Assembly (NCBI GenBank): GCA_023260395.1
Contig: JALQVI010000010.1
Span: 1-37,729, forward strand
Length of the DNA stretch: 37,729 nt
Direction of reading: 5' to 3'
Source of the DNA: Candidatus Nanopelagicales bacterium
Lineage (GTDB): Bacteria; Actinomycetota; Actinomycetes; S36-B12; UBA5976
A model generated the notes under the pieces. It did not search any database. It saw only the letters and a list, made by a program, of their open reading frames with translations, and was not told the origin of the DNA. The first letter of the stretch is position 1. Each line of letters opens with the position of its first letter. Shown piece by piece: positions 26,131-34,811 of this stretch. The translations under genes and the position numbers were made by a program.

Positions 26131-27273
26131 ATGAGTAACGAGTCACGTCAGCAGTTCAGCACAGTAATTGTCGGTGGGGGAATAGCGGGCGTCGGGCTAG
26201 CCTATTACCTTGCAAAGCAAGGTGAGACGTCGATTCTCGTTCTTGAATCTAATGAACTAGCCAGTGGTTGCACACAAGGTTCGCTCGGTGGAGTTCGACA
26301 ACAGTTCAGTAGTCCTGCTGAGGTTGAACTTGCAATCCGCGGTCGAAAGTTTTGGCAAACATTTGAAAATGATTTTGATTACCCATGCCCGTATTACCAA
26401 GATGGGTATCTGCTCGTAACAGGTAAGCAAGAAACGTTGACCGCGCTGCACGCGGCTGCTCAAGTTCAAATTGGTGCTGGTGCGCCGGATGTTGAAATCA
26501 TCGGCCTGGATCGCATCCGTGACGTAGCGCCGTGGCTAAATCCTGATGGCTTGCTCGGTGGAAGTTACACACCGCTTGATGGTCGTTTTAATCCAACTGA
26601 TGGCTTGTATGGAATTGCCAAGGCGGCGAGGAAGCTCGGTGTTGAGATTCGCGAACACGATGCCGTGCATTCAATTGTTAAGTCCGGATCATCATGGTCG
26701 GTCGAAGCGAATGAATCAATTAAAGCTGAACGCGTAGTTATTGCTTCGGGTCTTGCTGCTCCTGAGATGGCAAAGCCGTTTGGACTGGAGCTGGACATCA
26801 CTCCACTGTGGTTGCACTGTGGCTATACGACTGCCGTTGCCGTTGGCCAACCGATGCCATTGATGATTGACCTTGATTCAGGTTTGATTATCGAGCGCGA
26901 AGGTGAGGGTGCTTGCGTCACGGTTTCTGACCCTTCCTTTGGTCCTGGCGGCAAGAATGCCGTGATGGAAAAGTTCGCTGAACTTGCCGAACATCGCGCG
27001 CCAGTCTTTTCTGAAGTTGGCATGCGCACAACAACGAGTGCGCCATTTGATGCGACTGGTGGCGATGGTCACGCGTATGCGGGTGAAGTCGAAAACGGCC
27101 TATGGGTTTTTGCAGGCTTCGATGGTCACGGAACAATGCAAGGACCGGCGCTAGCTGAAATGTTGGCGAATGCCATGGCCGGCAAGAGCGACCCAGTTTT
27201 GGATTTCGCAATGTTTGATCCGCGCCGAACGCCACATGGCAAAGAAGAATGGATTCGTGCCGCTAAGGCTTAG
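26131..27273 (+). CDS. FAD-dependent oxidoreductase, DAO family
   Basis: VIVGGGIAGVGLAYYLAKQG dinucleotide fold, SLGGVRQQFSSPAEVELAIRG, C-terminal GLWVFAGFDGHGTMQGPALAEMLA. Confidence 0.88.
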   Translation: MSNESRQQFSTVIVGGGIAGVGLAYYLAKQGETSILVLESNELASGCTQGSLGGVRQQFSSPAEVELAIRGRKFWQTFENDFDYPCPYYQDGYLLVTGKQETLTALHAAAQVQIGAGAPDVEIIGLDRIRDVAPWLNPDGLLGGSYTPLDGRFNPTDGLYGIAKAARKLGVEIREHDAVHSIVKSGSSWSVEANESIKAERVVIASGLAAPEMAKPFGLELDITPLWLHCGYTTAVAVGQPMPLMIDLDSGLIIEREGEGACVTVSDPSFGPGGKNAVMEKFAELAEHRAPVFSEVGMRTTTSAPFDATGGDGHAYAGEVENGLWVFAGFDGHGTMQGPALAEMLANAMAGKSDPVLDFAMFDPRRTPHGKEEWIRAAKA

Positions 27274-27337
27274 GCCCTTGAGGCTGACAAAAGTCGATCA
27301 AATTCTCAAGTATTCGAAGTCTGCGAAAAAACGTGGG

Positions 27338-27907
27338 CTACTTTTTGTTGGCTTTGATTTCTTTGATGCGAGCCGCGGCGAGGTCTTGAAGTAACTTTGT
27401 GTCGACTTTCCAGTCAACTGGCACTGCAACAGTCTTGAGTTTTACTTCCAAGCCTTCGAAGCGGTCTGCGAAATCTTTAAGAATCTGACGACCATCGTGT
27501 GGAGCAATCAAGATGTGGTTCTTGAGAATGTTCAAGCCAAAAATGTAGTCATCGCCGAGCTTGAGCATCGGTTGATTCCAAGCGATAACTTCTTCCATTT
27601 TTGGATACTTAGTCTCAATGGCTTTGAAAATCGCTTTCGCAGTTTTCTGCTTTTGAGCGTCGTGCAGGTCGAAGTATTCCTTGAACGACGAGTACTTTTT
27701 GGTGCTTGTCGAACCGCGTGAATACATCACGATGGCATTGGCGTGTGCCTGGCTCATGCCGTGGTTTTCTCGCAAGAACGCAATTTGCTCTGGATACTTG
27801 CGGTCTACAATCTCGGCCATTTGCCCGAACCAATAAGCCATTGGCTGCCCGTACTTCTTTTCGATAGCAGGGAAGTGAGAAGTGCGGTCCGAACTGTTAC
27901 TTGGCAT
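27338..27907 (-). CDS. DUF4287 + DUF1801 (YdhG-like) protein
   Basis: FPAIEKKYGQPMAYWFGQM (DUF4287-like) followed by KYPKMEEVIAWNQPMLKLGDDYIFGLNILKNHILIAP (DUF1801-like). Confidence 0.75.
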   Translation of the reverse strand: MPSNSSDRTSHFPAIEKKYGQPMAYWFGQMAEIVDRKYPEQIAFLRENHGMSQAHANAIVMYSRGSTSTKKYSSFKEYFDLHDAQKQKTAKAIFKAIETKYPKMEEVIAWNQPMLKLGDDYIFGLNILKNHILIAPHDGRQILKDFADRFEGLEVKLKTVAVPVDWKVDTKLLQDLAAARIKEIKANKK

Positions 27908-27980
27908 GCCACAAATTTAGCCCTTTGTGGACTAAATGGACAGATAAACTCAGGTGGTTAACAAGGAGCAACTGCACATA

Positions 27981-30900
27981 ATGGCAAGAAGCAAAATGTC
28001 CGTTTTCAGGGACGCGTCGAAATTTTTGAAACGCGCCTTCGTTGCCTCACTATTGGCGAGCCTCATGGGCGGCGTATTTGTATCCCCGGCACATGCGGGA
28101 ATCTCCTCGTTTTCAACTTCTATCCTCAGCGGCACTGTGCGAGTCACTTACCAGTACGGCACGCCGGTTCCTGATGGAGCGATGTACGTAACCATGACTT
28201 CATCGACTGATGCCTCAAAAGTTTGGAAATTGCGATTGTCAAACGACGCAGTTGGCACTTACAACTCAACTACTTTTCTCTGGGGTGCGACTATTACGTT
28301 CGATCCGAAATCGCTTGTGAATGCAAGTCCAACGACTTGTACTTTGTGTGTTGTCGAACTTACTTCGGGACCTTCAAATTGGCTGCCTAACGGGGTGTAC
28401 ATATCTCAGCTGTCTTTTCACGTCAGTACTGGCGATACCTTGCTTTCTTCCACGGGCGCCTTGACCACGTCTGTTTTCGCTATGCCACCAAAAATAGTTC
28501 AGAATACATATGTCGACGACATAGCCCATAAAAATGGAAAAATTATTGAGACAACTTTCCCGCAATCTGTGCTTACCGGAACGGGAAACTTCGCAAACTG
28601 GCTATTCACATCAAAGCCGGGGTGTTCGTCAAACATCGTAACTATCACGGCTGCAGGCGGAGTAGCTGCAAATGTTGCTATTAAATTCACATTCGAAATG
28701 ACTGCCCCCGATCAATTAAATTTCAGCTCCACGATGGCGTACACCCAGGTTGGAACTTTTACGCGAGGGTGTGACTATTCCGTAACCGCTTTTTATAAGT
28801 CGGCTTTACGTTTACCGCCGTTGCCCAACGACCCACAGAGTCCAACATGGGCTTCAAATTCGCTTTCAGCATTTACCTTGCCGACGTATCCGAATCCACC
28901 TGATGCAACTTTAGCCCCAACATCTACTGGTGGAGTACTAACTTTCACGCCAACATTTGACGGCTACAGCACAAATATTTATTACTCTGCTCGATTCGTT
29001 CCACAGCTCAACGGTGTAGATGCTGCAGGTGTATATGTTTTCATTTGTTCTATTTCGGGATCATGCACGATTAGGAATCTACCAACAGATACAACGTACA
29101 AGGTCTATGTCAAGGCTGCTAACGGTGTTGGTGAAGGTGCAGAAGGTTTTGTAGGCATGCTCGTCTTGCAGCACTGTTCGTTAGAGGCAGGCATTCAGGT
29201 CAATTGGTCCGGATGTGATCGCCATGCAATGGACTACTCGCACACTGACTTCACTGGCAGCAATTTTTCGGGCGCGAATCTAATCGACAGCAATTTAAAT
29301 GGCGTTAATTTCACGAATGCGAATCTCGCGAACTCTACTGTGACGAATGCAAACCTCACTGGCGTCACGCTTGATGGTGCAAACGTTGACGGCGCCTCAT
29401 TTACTGGGGCTAATTTCACTGGTATTCATGGCACAGGAATTCTGAATGCCGATTCGGCCACATTTCCGGCAGGTTGGGCGGTAGTTAATGGAACTATTGG
29501 AACCTATTCAGGTCCGCCTACTGATGTGACAGTTACGCGTAAGAATCGCAAATTTGTTGTGCGCTGGTCCACACCTACAGCAACAAGCACGATTGGCGAA
29601 ACTGGCTTTAATGTTCGCGCTGTTGATGGTTCCCAGGTGTTATCTTGCATCAATGTGCAAGCGATGTCATGTGAAATCGATGGACTCACGCCTGGAACCA
29701 ATTACGACATCAGTGCTACTACTCTGAATCAAGCTGGCGAAGGCTCAAGCAGTCCAGTTCAAACAATTCAGGCAATTTCAGTACCTGGTTCACCATCTGC
29801 GATCGTTTCTCCACTGCCCACTGGTTTCAATGTTGCAATCAATGCACCAAGCACTAACGGCTTTAGCGCCTTGACGGGTTATGTCGTGAAAGTTGTACCG
29901 CAGGTCGATGGAGCTGATGGATCTCCATTGTTAGTTGGATGCATCGTTGGCGATCCTTGTGGAAATCCTGCCTTACCGACGGACACGACATACAAGATTT
30001 TTGTAGCGGCAGAAAATGAAGTGGGGCTGGGGGAGTACTCGCTCGTTGACACGCTGGTTCTACAACACTGTACTTTAGGCTCAAGTACCCAGGTCAATTG
30101 GTCAGGATGTGACCGCCACCAAGCAGATTATGCAGCCTTCGATTTTTCTGATGCAAATTTCTCAAACGCAAACTTTTCCGGAGCGAATCTATCGAATGCA
30201 ATCCTGACCAATGTGAATCTCCATGGAGCTTCATTATCAAATGCAAATCTCACAGGTGCCAATCTCACAGGTGTTGACCTAGGTAGTGCGGATCTGACAA
30301 ATGCAATTATGACTGGTGCTCACGGAACAGGAATCGTAAACGCTAACTCAGCAACATTGCCCGCTGGTTGGGCAGTTGTCAACGGAACTCTTGGAACTTA
30401 TTCGGGCCCACCCACTGCGGTGACTGTTACTCGCGCAAATCGCAAGTTTGTTATTTCGTGGTCGGCGCCCACGGCTGTCAGCACTATTGGTGAAACTGGT
30501 TTCAATGTGCGTGCAGTAGATGGCTCGCATGTCTTTACGTGCAACAATGTTCAAACGCTGTCATGCGAAATAGATGGACTCACTCCCGGAGTTAACTATG
30601 CGGTCTCGGCAACATCACTGAATCAAGCCGGTGAAAGTTCGAGTAGTTCAGCGCAAACAGTCCAAGCCATAAGTGTCGCTGATGCACCGCAAATTACTGA
30701 GGTTGTTTCGCGTAATGCTTCTGCAACAGTTACGTGGTCTGTGCCGACAAGCAATGGTGGAGCGGTCGTAACGAATTACACCGTCACCTCCACGCCTGAA
30801 GGAAAGACCTGTTCGACGACGACCACGTCATGCGTCGTTCTCGAATTAACCAATGGGGTTGAGTACAGCTTTACAGTCACGGCGACAAACGAAGCTGGAG

Positions 30901-31481
30901 TAGGTGCTACTTCGAACGTTTCGAGAACCGTCATTCCTCGGGTTGAGTTGGCTGCACCATCTGCAGTTCTTGCGGTGACGGGGGCAAAGAGCGCAACCGT
31001 GAGTTGGGCTGCGCCAACAACACCTGGATACGTGATTTTGGGTTATTCCGTGTTCTCAATTCCCGGAAACAAAACTTGTACTACAAGTGGGACGTCATGC
31101 AAGGTGCTGCAACTCACGGCAGGTTCGTCATATGCATTTAGAGTCGTCGCTATTACAACTGATGGCGTAACAAGCAGTTTTGAAATGCCGAACACAATTG
31201 TGATTGGAGATGTGCCTGGAGCGCCCACGAAGCTTACGGCTGTTCCCGCCAAAGGCTCGACGAAATTCACATGGAGTGCGCCTCTAAGTAACGGCGGCTC
31301 GAACATAACTGGCTACACGGTTAAAGTAACTCCAGGAAATAAAACGTGCACCACAGTTACAAAAACCACGTGCACGATTAAAGGCTTGGCAAAAGGTAAG
31401 AGTTTTACGGCCAAGATTTCGGTCACGACGGCACTAGCAGCCACTACGGCACCAAAGGCTGTTGCGTTCAAAGCCAAGTGA
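27981..31481 (+). CDS. Secreted pentapeptide-repeat and Fn3 protein with an internal duplication
   Basis: AAGGAG at 27963-27968 favours ATG 27981 (MARSKMSVFRDASKFLKRAFVASLLASLMGGVFVSPAHA) over GTG 27954. Two pentapeptide blocks (FTGSNFSGANLIDSNLNGVNFTNANLA...; FSDANFSNANFSGANLSNA...), several Fn3 domains. Confidence 0.85.
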   Translation: MARSKMSVFRDASKFLKRAFVASLLASLMGGVFVSPAHAGISSFSTSILSGTVRVTYQYGTPVPDGAMYVTMTSSTDASKVWKLRLSNDAVGTYNSTTFLWGATITFDPKSLVNASPTTCTLCVVELTSGPSNWLPNGVYISQLSFHVSTGDTLLSSTGALTTSVFAMPPKIVQNTYVDDIAHKNGKIIETTFPQSVLTGTGNFANWLFTSKPGCSSNIVTITAAGGVAANVAIKFTFEMTAPDQLNFSSTMAYTQVGTFTRGCDYSVTAFYKSALRLPPLPNDPQSPTWASNSLSAFTLPTYPNPPDATLAPTSTGGVLTFTPTFDGYSTNIYYSARFVPQLNGVDAAGVYVFICSISGSCTIRNLPTDTTYKVYVKAANGVGEGAEGFVGMLVLQHCSLEAGIQVNWSGCDRHAMDYSHTDFTGSNFSGANLIDSNLNGVNFTNANLANSTVTNANLTGVTLDGANVDGASFTGANFTGIHGTGILNADSATFPAGWAVVNGTIGTYSGPPTDVTVTRKNRKFVVRWSTPTATSTIGETGFNVRAVDGSQVLSCINVQAMSCEIDGLTPGTNYDISATTLNQAGEGSSSPVQTIQAISVPGSPSAIVSPLPTGFNVAINAPSTNGFSALTGYVVKVVPQVDGADGSPLLVGCIVGDPCGNPALPTDTTYKIFVAAENEVGLGEYSLVDTLVLQHCTLGSSTQVNWSGCDRHQADYAAFDFSDANFSNANFSGANLSNAILTNVNLHGASLSNANLTGANLTGVDLGSADLTNAIMTGAHGTGIVNANSATLPAGWAVVNGTLGTYSGPPTAVTVTRANRKFVISWSAPTAVSTIGETGFNVRAVDGSHVFTCNNVQTLSCEIDGLTPGVNYAVSATSLNQAGESSSSSAQTVQAISVADAPQITEVVSRNASATVTWSVPTSNGGAVVTNYTVTSTPEGKTCSTTTTSCVVLELTNGVEYSFTVTATNEAGVGATSNVSRTVIPRVELAAPSAVLAVTGAKSATVSWAAPTTPGYVILGYSVFSIPGNKTCTTSGTSCKVLQLTAGSSYAFRVVAITTDGVTSSFEMPNTIVIGDVPGAPTKLTAVPAKGSTKFTWSAPLSNGGSNITGYTVKVTPGNKTCTTVTKTTCTIKGLAKGKSFTAKISVTTALAATTAPKAVAFKAK
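28900..30687 (+). repeat. Tandem in-gene duplication, ~894 bp per copy
   Basis: VNWSGCDRH codons start at 29199 and 30093 (894 bp, 298 codons); both copies continue through pentapeptide block, AGWAVVNGT[IL]GTYSGPPT and GETGFNVRAVDGS. Outer boundaries approximate. Confidence 0.85.
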
Positions 31482-31491
31482 GTTAAATTGT

Positions 31492-32979
31492 CTAAATAAG
31501 GCCGGAATCTAGGCCGTCAAGAACTTGGGCAGCTCGCGTCTTAACCTCAGGTAAATCGCTGAGTCTGCGCAGGCCGCCCATCTGTTGGAACATGCGGTGA
31601 TTGGTCGCGAACTCTTCCGCGTGGCGATCAAGGAAGTCCCAATAAAGCGTTGTGAACGGGCATGCATCGTCGCCTGAGCGCTTCTTTGGGTCAAACGCGC
31701 AGCCTTTGCAGAACTGGCCCATTTTCGAAATGTATGCGCCACCAGCCGCGTAGGGCTTGGTCATCAATACGCCATCGTCTGCATGTGTTGCCATCCCAAT
31801 GACATTGGGAACCATGACCCAATCAGCGGCGTCGATAAATACTTCTCGCATCCAATCCAGAAACTCTTGCGGGTTCACACCGGTCAGAAGCGCCAAGTTA
31901 CTGAGCACCATCAGCCGTGGAATGTGATGTGTCCAGCCACGTTCCTGCACATCAGTCACGACCGACGAAACGCATCGCATTTTCGTCGCGCTCGGATCAT
32001 GGAAGAGCGGTAGCAATGTGCGCCCAGCTTCAAGGTGATTGTTGTCGCGGTAGTCCTCGCCAAGGTACCAATACATACCGTTGATGTATTCGCGCCAACC
32101 GATGATTTGTCGAATGAAGCCTTCGCAGGACGAGATGGGAATATCACCTTGTGCAAAGCGCGCCAGTGCTGCCTTCACAACTTCAGCCGCAGTGAGCAAT
32201 CCATTGTTTAGGTAGGGGCTGAGCAGTGAATGGTGTCCACTCCAGCTCGAATTTGGCATGGCATCTTCGTATGGTCCGAATTCAGCAAAGTGATTCGCAA
32301 AGAAGTGATCCATTTGAGCCAATGCTTCGGTCCGAGATGTGCCCCAGATTTTGTCGGCGATGTTTCCCCACGCCTGCGAATCCAATTCACCCAGCACTTG
32401 CTGGTCAATGTCGTCGAACTCGAAATAGAGCGGCTCGCCCCAATCGTGAACCTTTGGGGGAGGTTGGCGATTGTCAGCATCAAAGTTCCACGCACCGCCA
32501 ACTGGCTCGGCGCCGTCCATCAAGATGCCAAGACGACGACGTTGCGCGCGATAGAAATTTTCCATTGTGAATGTCTTTTGCTTCTCGGCCCACGATGTAA
32601 ATAGTGATTCCGACGTTAAGAAGAAATCATTCTCAACAAACGTCACGCCGAAATCTGCAAGCGCTGCGCGCATTCGATACGAGTTCGGCGTTGCGCAGAT
32701 TATTTCGGCACCGGGGTTGGACGTCTTTACTTGGGTGAGTCCATCGATAGTGGTCGGGGACTGAATGTAAGAAACAGTCCAGCCATCGGCACGCAGCTCT
32801 TCGGCAAAATGTCGCGCGCAGGAAATCAGAAATTGCAGTCGCTGTTTGTGCCACTTGCGACCGGTGACCATGCGCTGGCTCTCGACCAACACGATGTGGT
32901 CGGTCGATTTGTCGGCTGTCTTCATAGCACCGCGCTCAACATTGAGCTGATCGAAAGCGACATAAATAATGCGCGTCAT
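31492..32979 (-). CDS. phrB: Cryptochrome/photolyase-related protein, iron-sulfur (PhrB/FeS-BCP) class
   Basis: [13 protein letters not shown] start; [17 protein letters not shown]; four candidate cluster Cys: KMRC and [23 protein letters not shown]. Start 32979 overlaps the upstream stop as ATGA. Confidence 0.9.
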   Translation of the reverse strand: MTRIIYVAFDQLNVERGAMKTADKSTDHIVLVESQRMVTGRKWHKQRLQFLISCARHFAEELRADGWTVSYIQSPTTIDGLTQVKTSNPGAEIICATPNSYRMRAALADFGVTFVENDFFLTSESLFTSWAEKQKTFTMENFYRAQRRRLGILMDGAEPVGGAWNFDADNRQPPPKVHDWGEPLYFEFDDIDQQVLGELDSQAWGNIADKIWGTSRTEALAQMDHFFANHFAEFGPYEDAMPNSSWSGHHSLLSPYLNNGLLTAAEVVKAALARFAQGDIPISSCEGFIRQIIGWREYINGMYWYLGEDYRDNNHLEAGRTLLPLFHDPSATKMRCVSSVVTDVQERGWTHHIPRLMVLSNLALLTGVNPQEFLDWMREVFIDAADWVMVPNVIGMATHADDGVLMTKPYAAGGAYISKMGQFCKGCAFDPKKRSGDDACPFTTLYWDFLDRHAEEFATNHRMFQQMGGLRRLSDLPEVKTRAAQVLDGLDSGLI

Positions 32980-33116
32980 GCGGATCGTCGACATTTCTCG
33001 GAACAGTACTTAACGTTGTTCCAATCGCGTGCCCATTTCTTGCGCCACTCAAAATCCAAGCCGCATGTTGCGCACTTTTTCGGGGCGAAACCATTCTTGG
33101 TTTGGGCTGTGCGCAT
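32976..33116 (-). CDS. DUF2256 small zinc-ribbon-like protein (46 aa), absent from ORF track
   Basis: Reverse translation [46 protein letters not shown]; CxxC...CxxxC and WRKKWARDW signature; 4-nt overlap with the photolyase start. Confidence 0.9.
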   Translation of the reverse strand: MRTAQTKNGFAPKKCATCGLDFEWRKKWARDWNNVKYCSEKCRRSA

Positions 33117-33227
33117 CCATTCAGGCTAATGCCGCATTGGCCACTATGCAGTTTGGCGAAAGTGGCTACCAATAGGCAAAACCTTCGTGTTCTGCTCTAA
33201 ACACGCCATATTTGGGCTGATGTAATT

Positions 33228-33245
33228 TAGTTGAAAGTTCAACTA
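33228..33245. promoter_or_regulatory. Inverted-repeat operator upstream of doxX (MarR-type candidate)
   Basis: TAGTTGAA-AG-TTCAACTA, perfect 8-bp arms, overlapping a TATACT (33244-33249). Confidence 0.65.
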
Positions 33246-33293
33246 TACTGTTTCCTGTACTCGACATCCGTCGAAAACTACTTAGGAGATCCC

Positions 33294-33695
33294 GTGGACA
33301 TCGTTCTACTCGTCGCCCGCATTTTGTTCGGCGCACTTTTCATCATGTCAGGCATTGGTCACTTCAAGGCTAAAGAAGCAATGACCGGCTACGCACAGTA
33401 CAAGAAGGTCCCAGCACCTGGTCTTTCAGTTCTACTTTCAGGCATCGCATTCCTACTCGGTGGCCTTAGCATCGTGCTTGGCGCATTCGCCGCTTATGGC
33501 GCGCTTGTCATTGCTGTCGTTCTTTTCGTTACTGCAGTTCTCATGCACCAGTTCTGGAAAGAAGAAGACGCCACTGCAAAGCAGAACGAGCAGATCGCAT
33601 TCAACAAGGACATCGCTCTTGTTGGCGCGGCTCTTGCGTTCTTCTACCTCTTTAACCAGTTCGGCGACCAGATCGGTCTAGTTCTTTTTAAGTAG
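33294..33695 (+). CDS. DoxX-family membrane protein
   Basis: Start reassigned to GTG 33294 behind AGGAG (33284-33288): MDIVLLVARILFGALFIMSGIGHF; the 33231 TTG start lies inside the operator. Confidence 0.85.
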   Translation: MDIVLLVARILFGALFIMSGIGHFKAKEAMTGYAQYKKVPAPGLSVLLSGIAFLLGGLSIVLGAFAAYGALVIAVVLFVTAVLMHQFWKEEDATAKQNEQIAFNKDIALVGAALAFFYLFNQFGDQIGLVLFK

Positions 33696-33708
33696 TAGCA
33701 CTTACTGG

Positions 33709-33744
33709 AAAGGCCCGACGGACTCTTCCGTCGGGCCTTTCTTT
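33709..33744 (+). terminator. Rho-independent terminator after doxX
   Basis: 14-bp perfect stem AAAGGCCCGACGGA / TCCGTCGGGCCTTT, 4-nt loop CTCT, then CTTT. Confidence 0.92.
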
Positions 33745-33827
33745 GTGCCCACATGGTGAAACCTGCCGAGCGAGTGATGTGGAATGCTGAAGCAAGGCTT
33801 TATCGAAGCGAGCAGTTGGAGTAACGG

Positions 33828-34727
33828 ATGGCAAAGTCAGATCGCAGCGGCGCAGTCCTCATCGTCTTGATGGCTGGCGTGCTGTTCGGTACGACTGGTA
33901 CTGCTCGCGTGCTCTCCGATGTTGAAGCAAGTTCAACATCAATCGCCGCTGCTCGACTCGGAATCGGCGCCTTAGGACTGATGGCCGTGACGATATATTC
34001 GCGCGGACTTTCTGAACTCGTGATGCTGTGGAAGCGACCACGTGTGTGGGTTATGGGTTTGAGCGTTGCGTCATACATGGCCTCATTCTTTGCTGCAGTG
34101 CAATTGGCAGGTGCAGCGGTTGCTTCGTTGGTTTCAATCTCGCTTGCCCCGATGCTCGCCGGAACAATCGCGCGCATGTTCGGTAAACCGTGGCCAGGTC
34201 GAGTGTGGGTCGTATCAACAGTGCTTGCGGTTGTTGGTGTTGTGTTGTTGAGCGCTCCAACGTCGAATGATGGTGGAGACCATCGTGTTCTAGGCGCATG
34301 CTCAGCTGCGATTGCGGCAGCCTCCTACGCGTTCTACACAGTTGTCGGCGCTCGACTCGTTGACGATGGCCATCACGCGACTGATGGCCTCTCGGCATCC
34401 TTCTCAATCGGCGCGGTTGTATTGCTGCCGTTCATATTTATGGATTCGGCTTGGCTGACAACTCCCAAAGGGATTGCGCTCGCGCTCTGGCTCGGTCTAG
34501 CGTCAACCACAATTTCTTACATGATGTTTGGCGTGGGTATCACGCACTTGGCCCCAGGTGTTGTCGCAACTCTGTTGCTTAGCGAACCGTTCGTCGCAAC
34601 GATGTTCGGCATCTTTTTACTCGGCGAACCAATGGCCCCGCGTGGATGGTTCGGCTGCCTACTCATCATCATCGGATTACTCATGGTCAGTCACAACGAA
34701 TCCCGTAATCAATCACCTGCGGTGTAA
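33828..34727 (+). CDS. EamA/DMT-family transporter
   Basis: ~10 TM helices, AGVLFGTTGTARV, TLLLSEPFVATMFGIFLLGEPM. Confidence 0.88.
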   Translation: MAKSDRSGAVLIVLMAGVLFGTTGTARVLSDVEASSTSIAAARLGIGALGLMAVTIYSRGLSELVMLWKRPRVWVMGLSVASYMASFFAAVQLAGAAVASLVSISLAPMLAGTIARMFGKPWPGRVWVVSTVLAVVGVVLLSAPTSNDGGDHRVLGACSAAIAAASYAFYTVVGARLVDDGHHATDGLSASFSIGAVVLLPFIFMDSAWLTTPKGIALALWLGLASTTISYMMFGVGITHLAPGVVATLLLSEPFVATMFGIFLLGEPMAPRGWFGCLLIIIGLLMVSHNESRNQSPAV

Positions 34728-34743
34728 TTGGGTTATAACGCCG

Positions 34744-34788
34744 GAAGCCGGATGCAAAAGTCATGATCAAACTTTTGCATCCGGCTTC
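34744..34788. terminator. Long hairpin between convergent genes
   Basis: 18-bp perfect stem GAAGCCGGATGCAAAAGT / ACTTTTGCATCCGGCTTC, 9-nt loop, no clear T-tract. Confidence 0.65.
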
Positions 34789-34811
34789 AGATGTGATTTA
34801 TGTTTCGTGAT

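Noticed and set aside
32936-33172. 78-aa minus ORF over the DUF2256 region
   Set aside because: Wrong frame; the 46-aa frame at 32976-33116 carries the conserved Cys/Trp pattern and the ATGA coupling.
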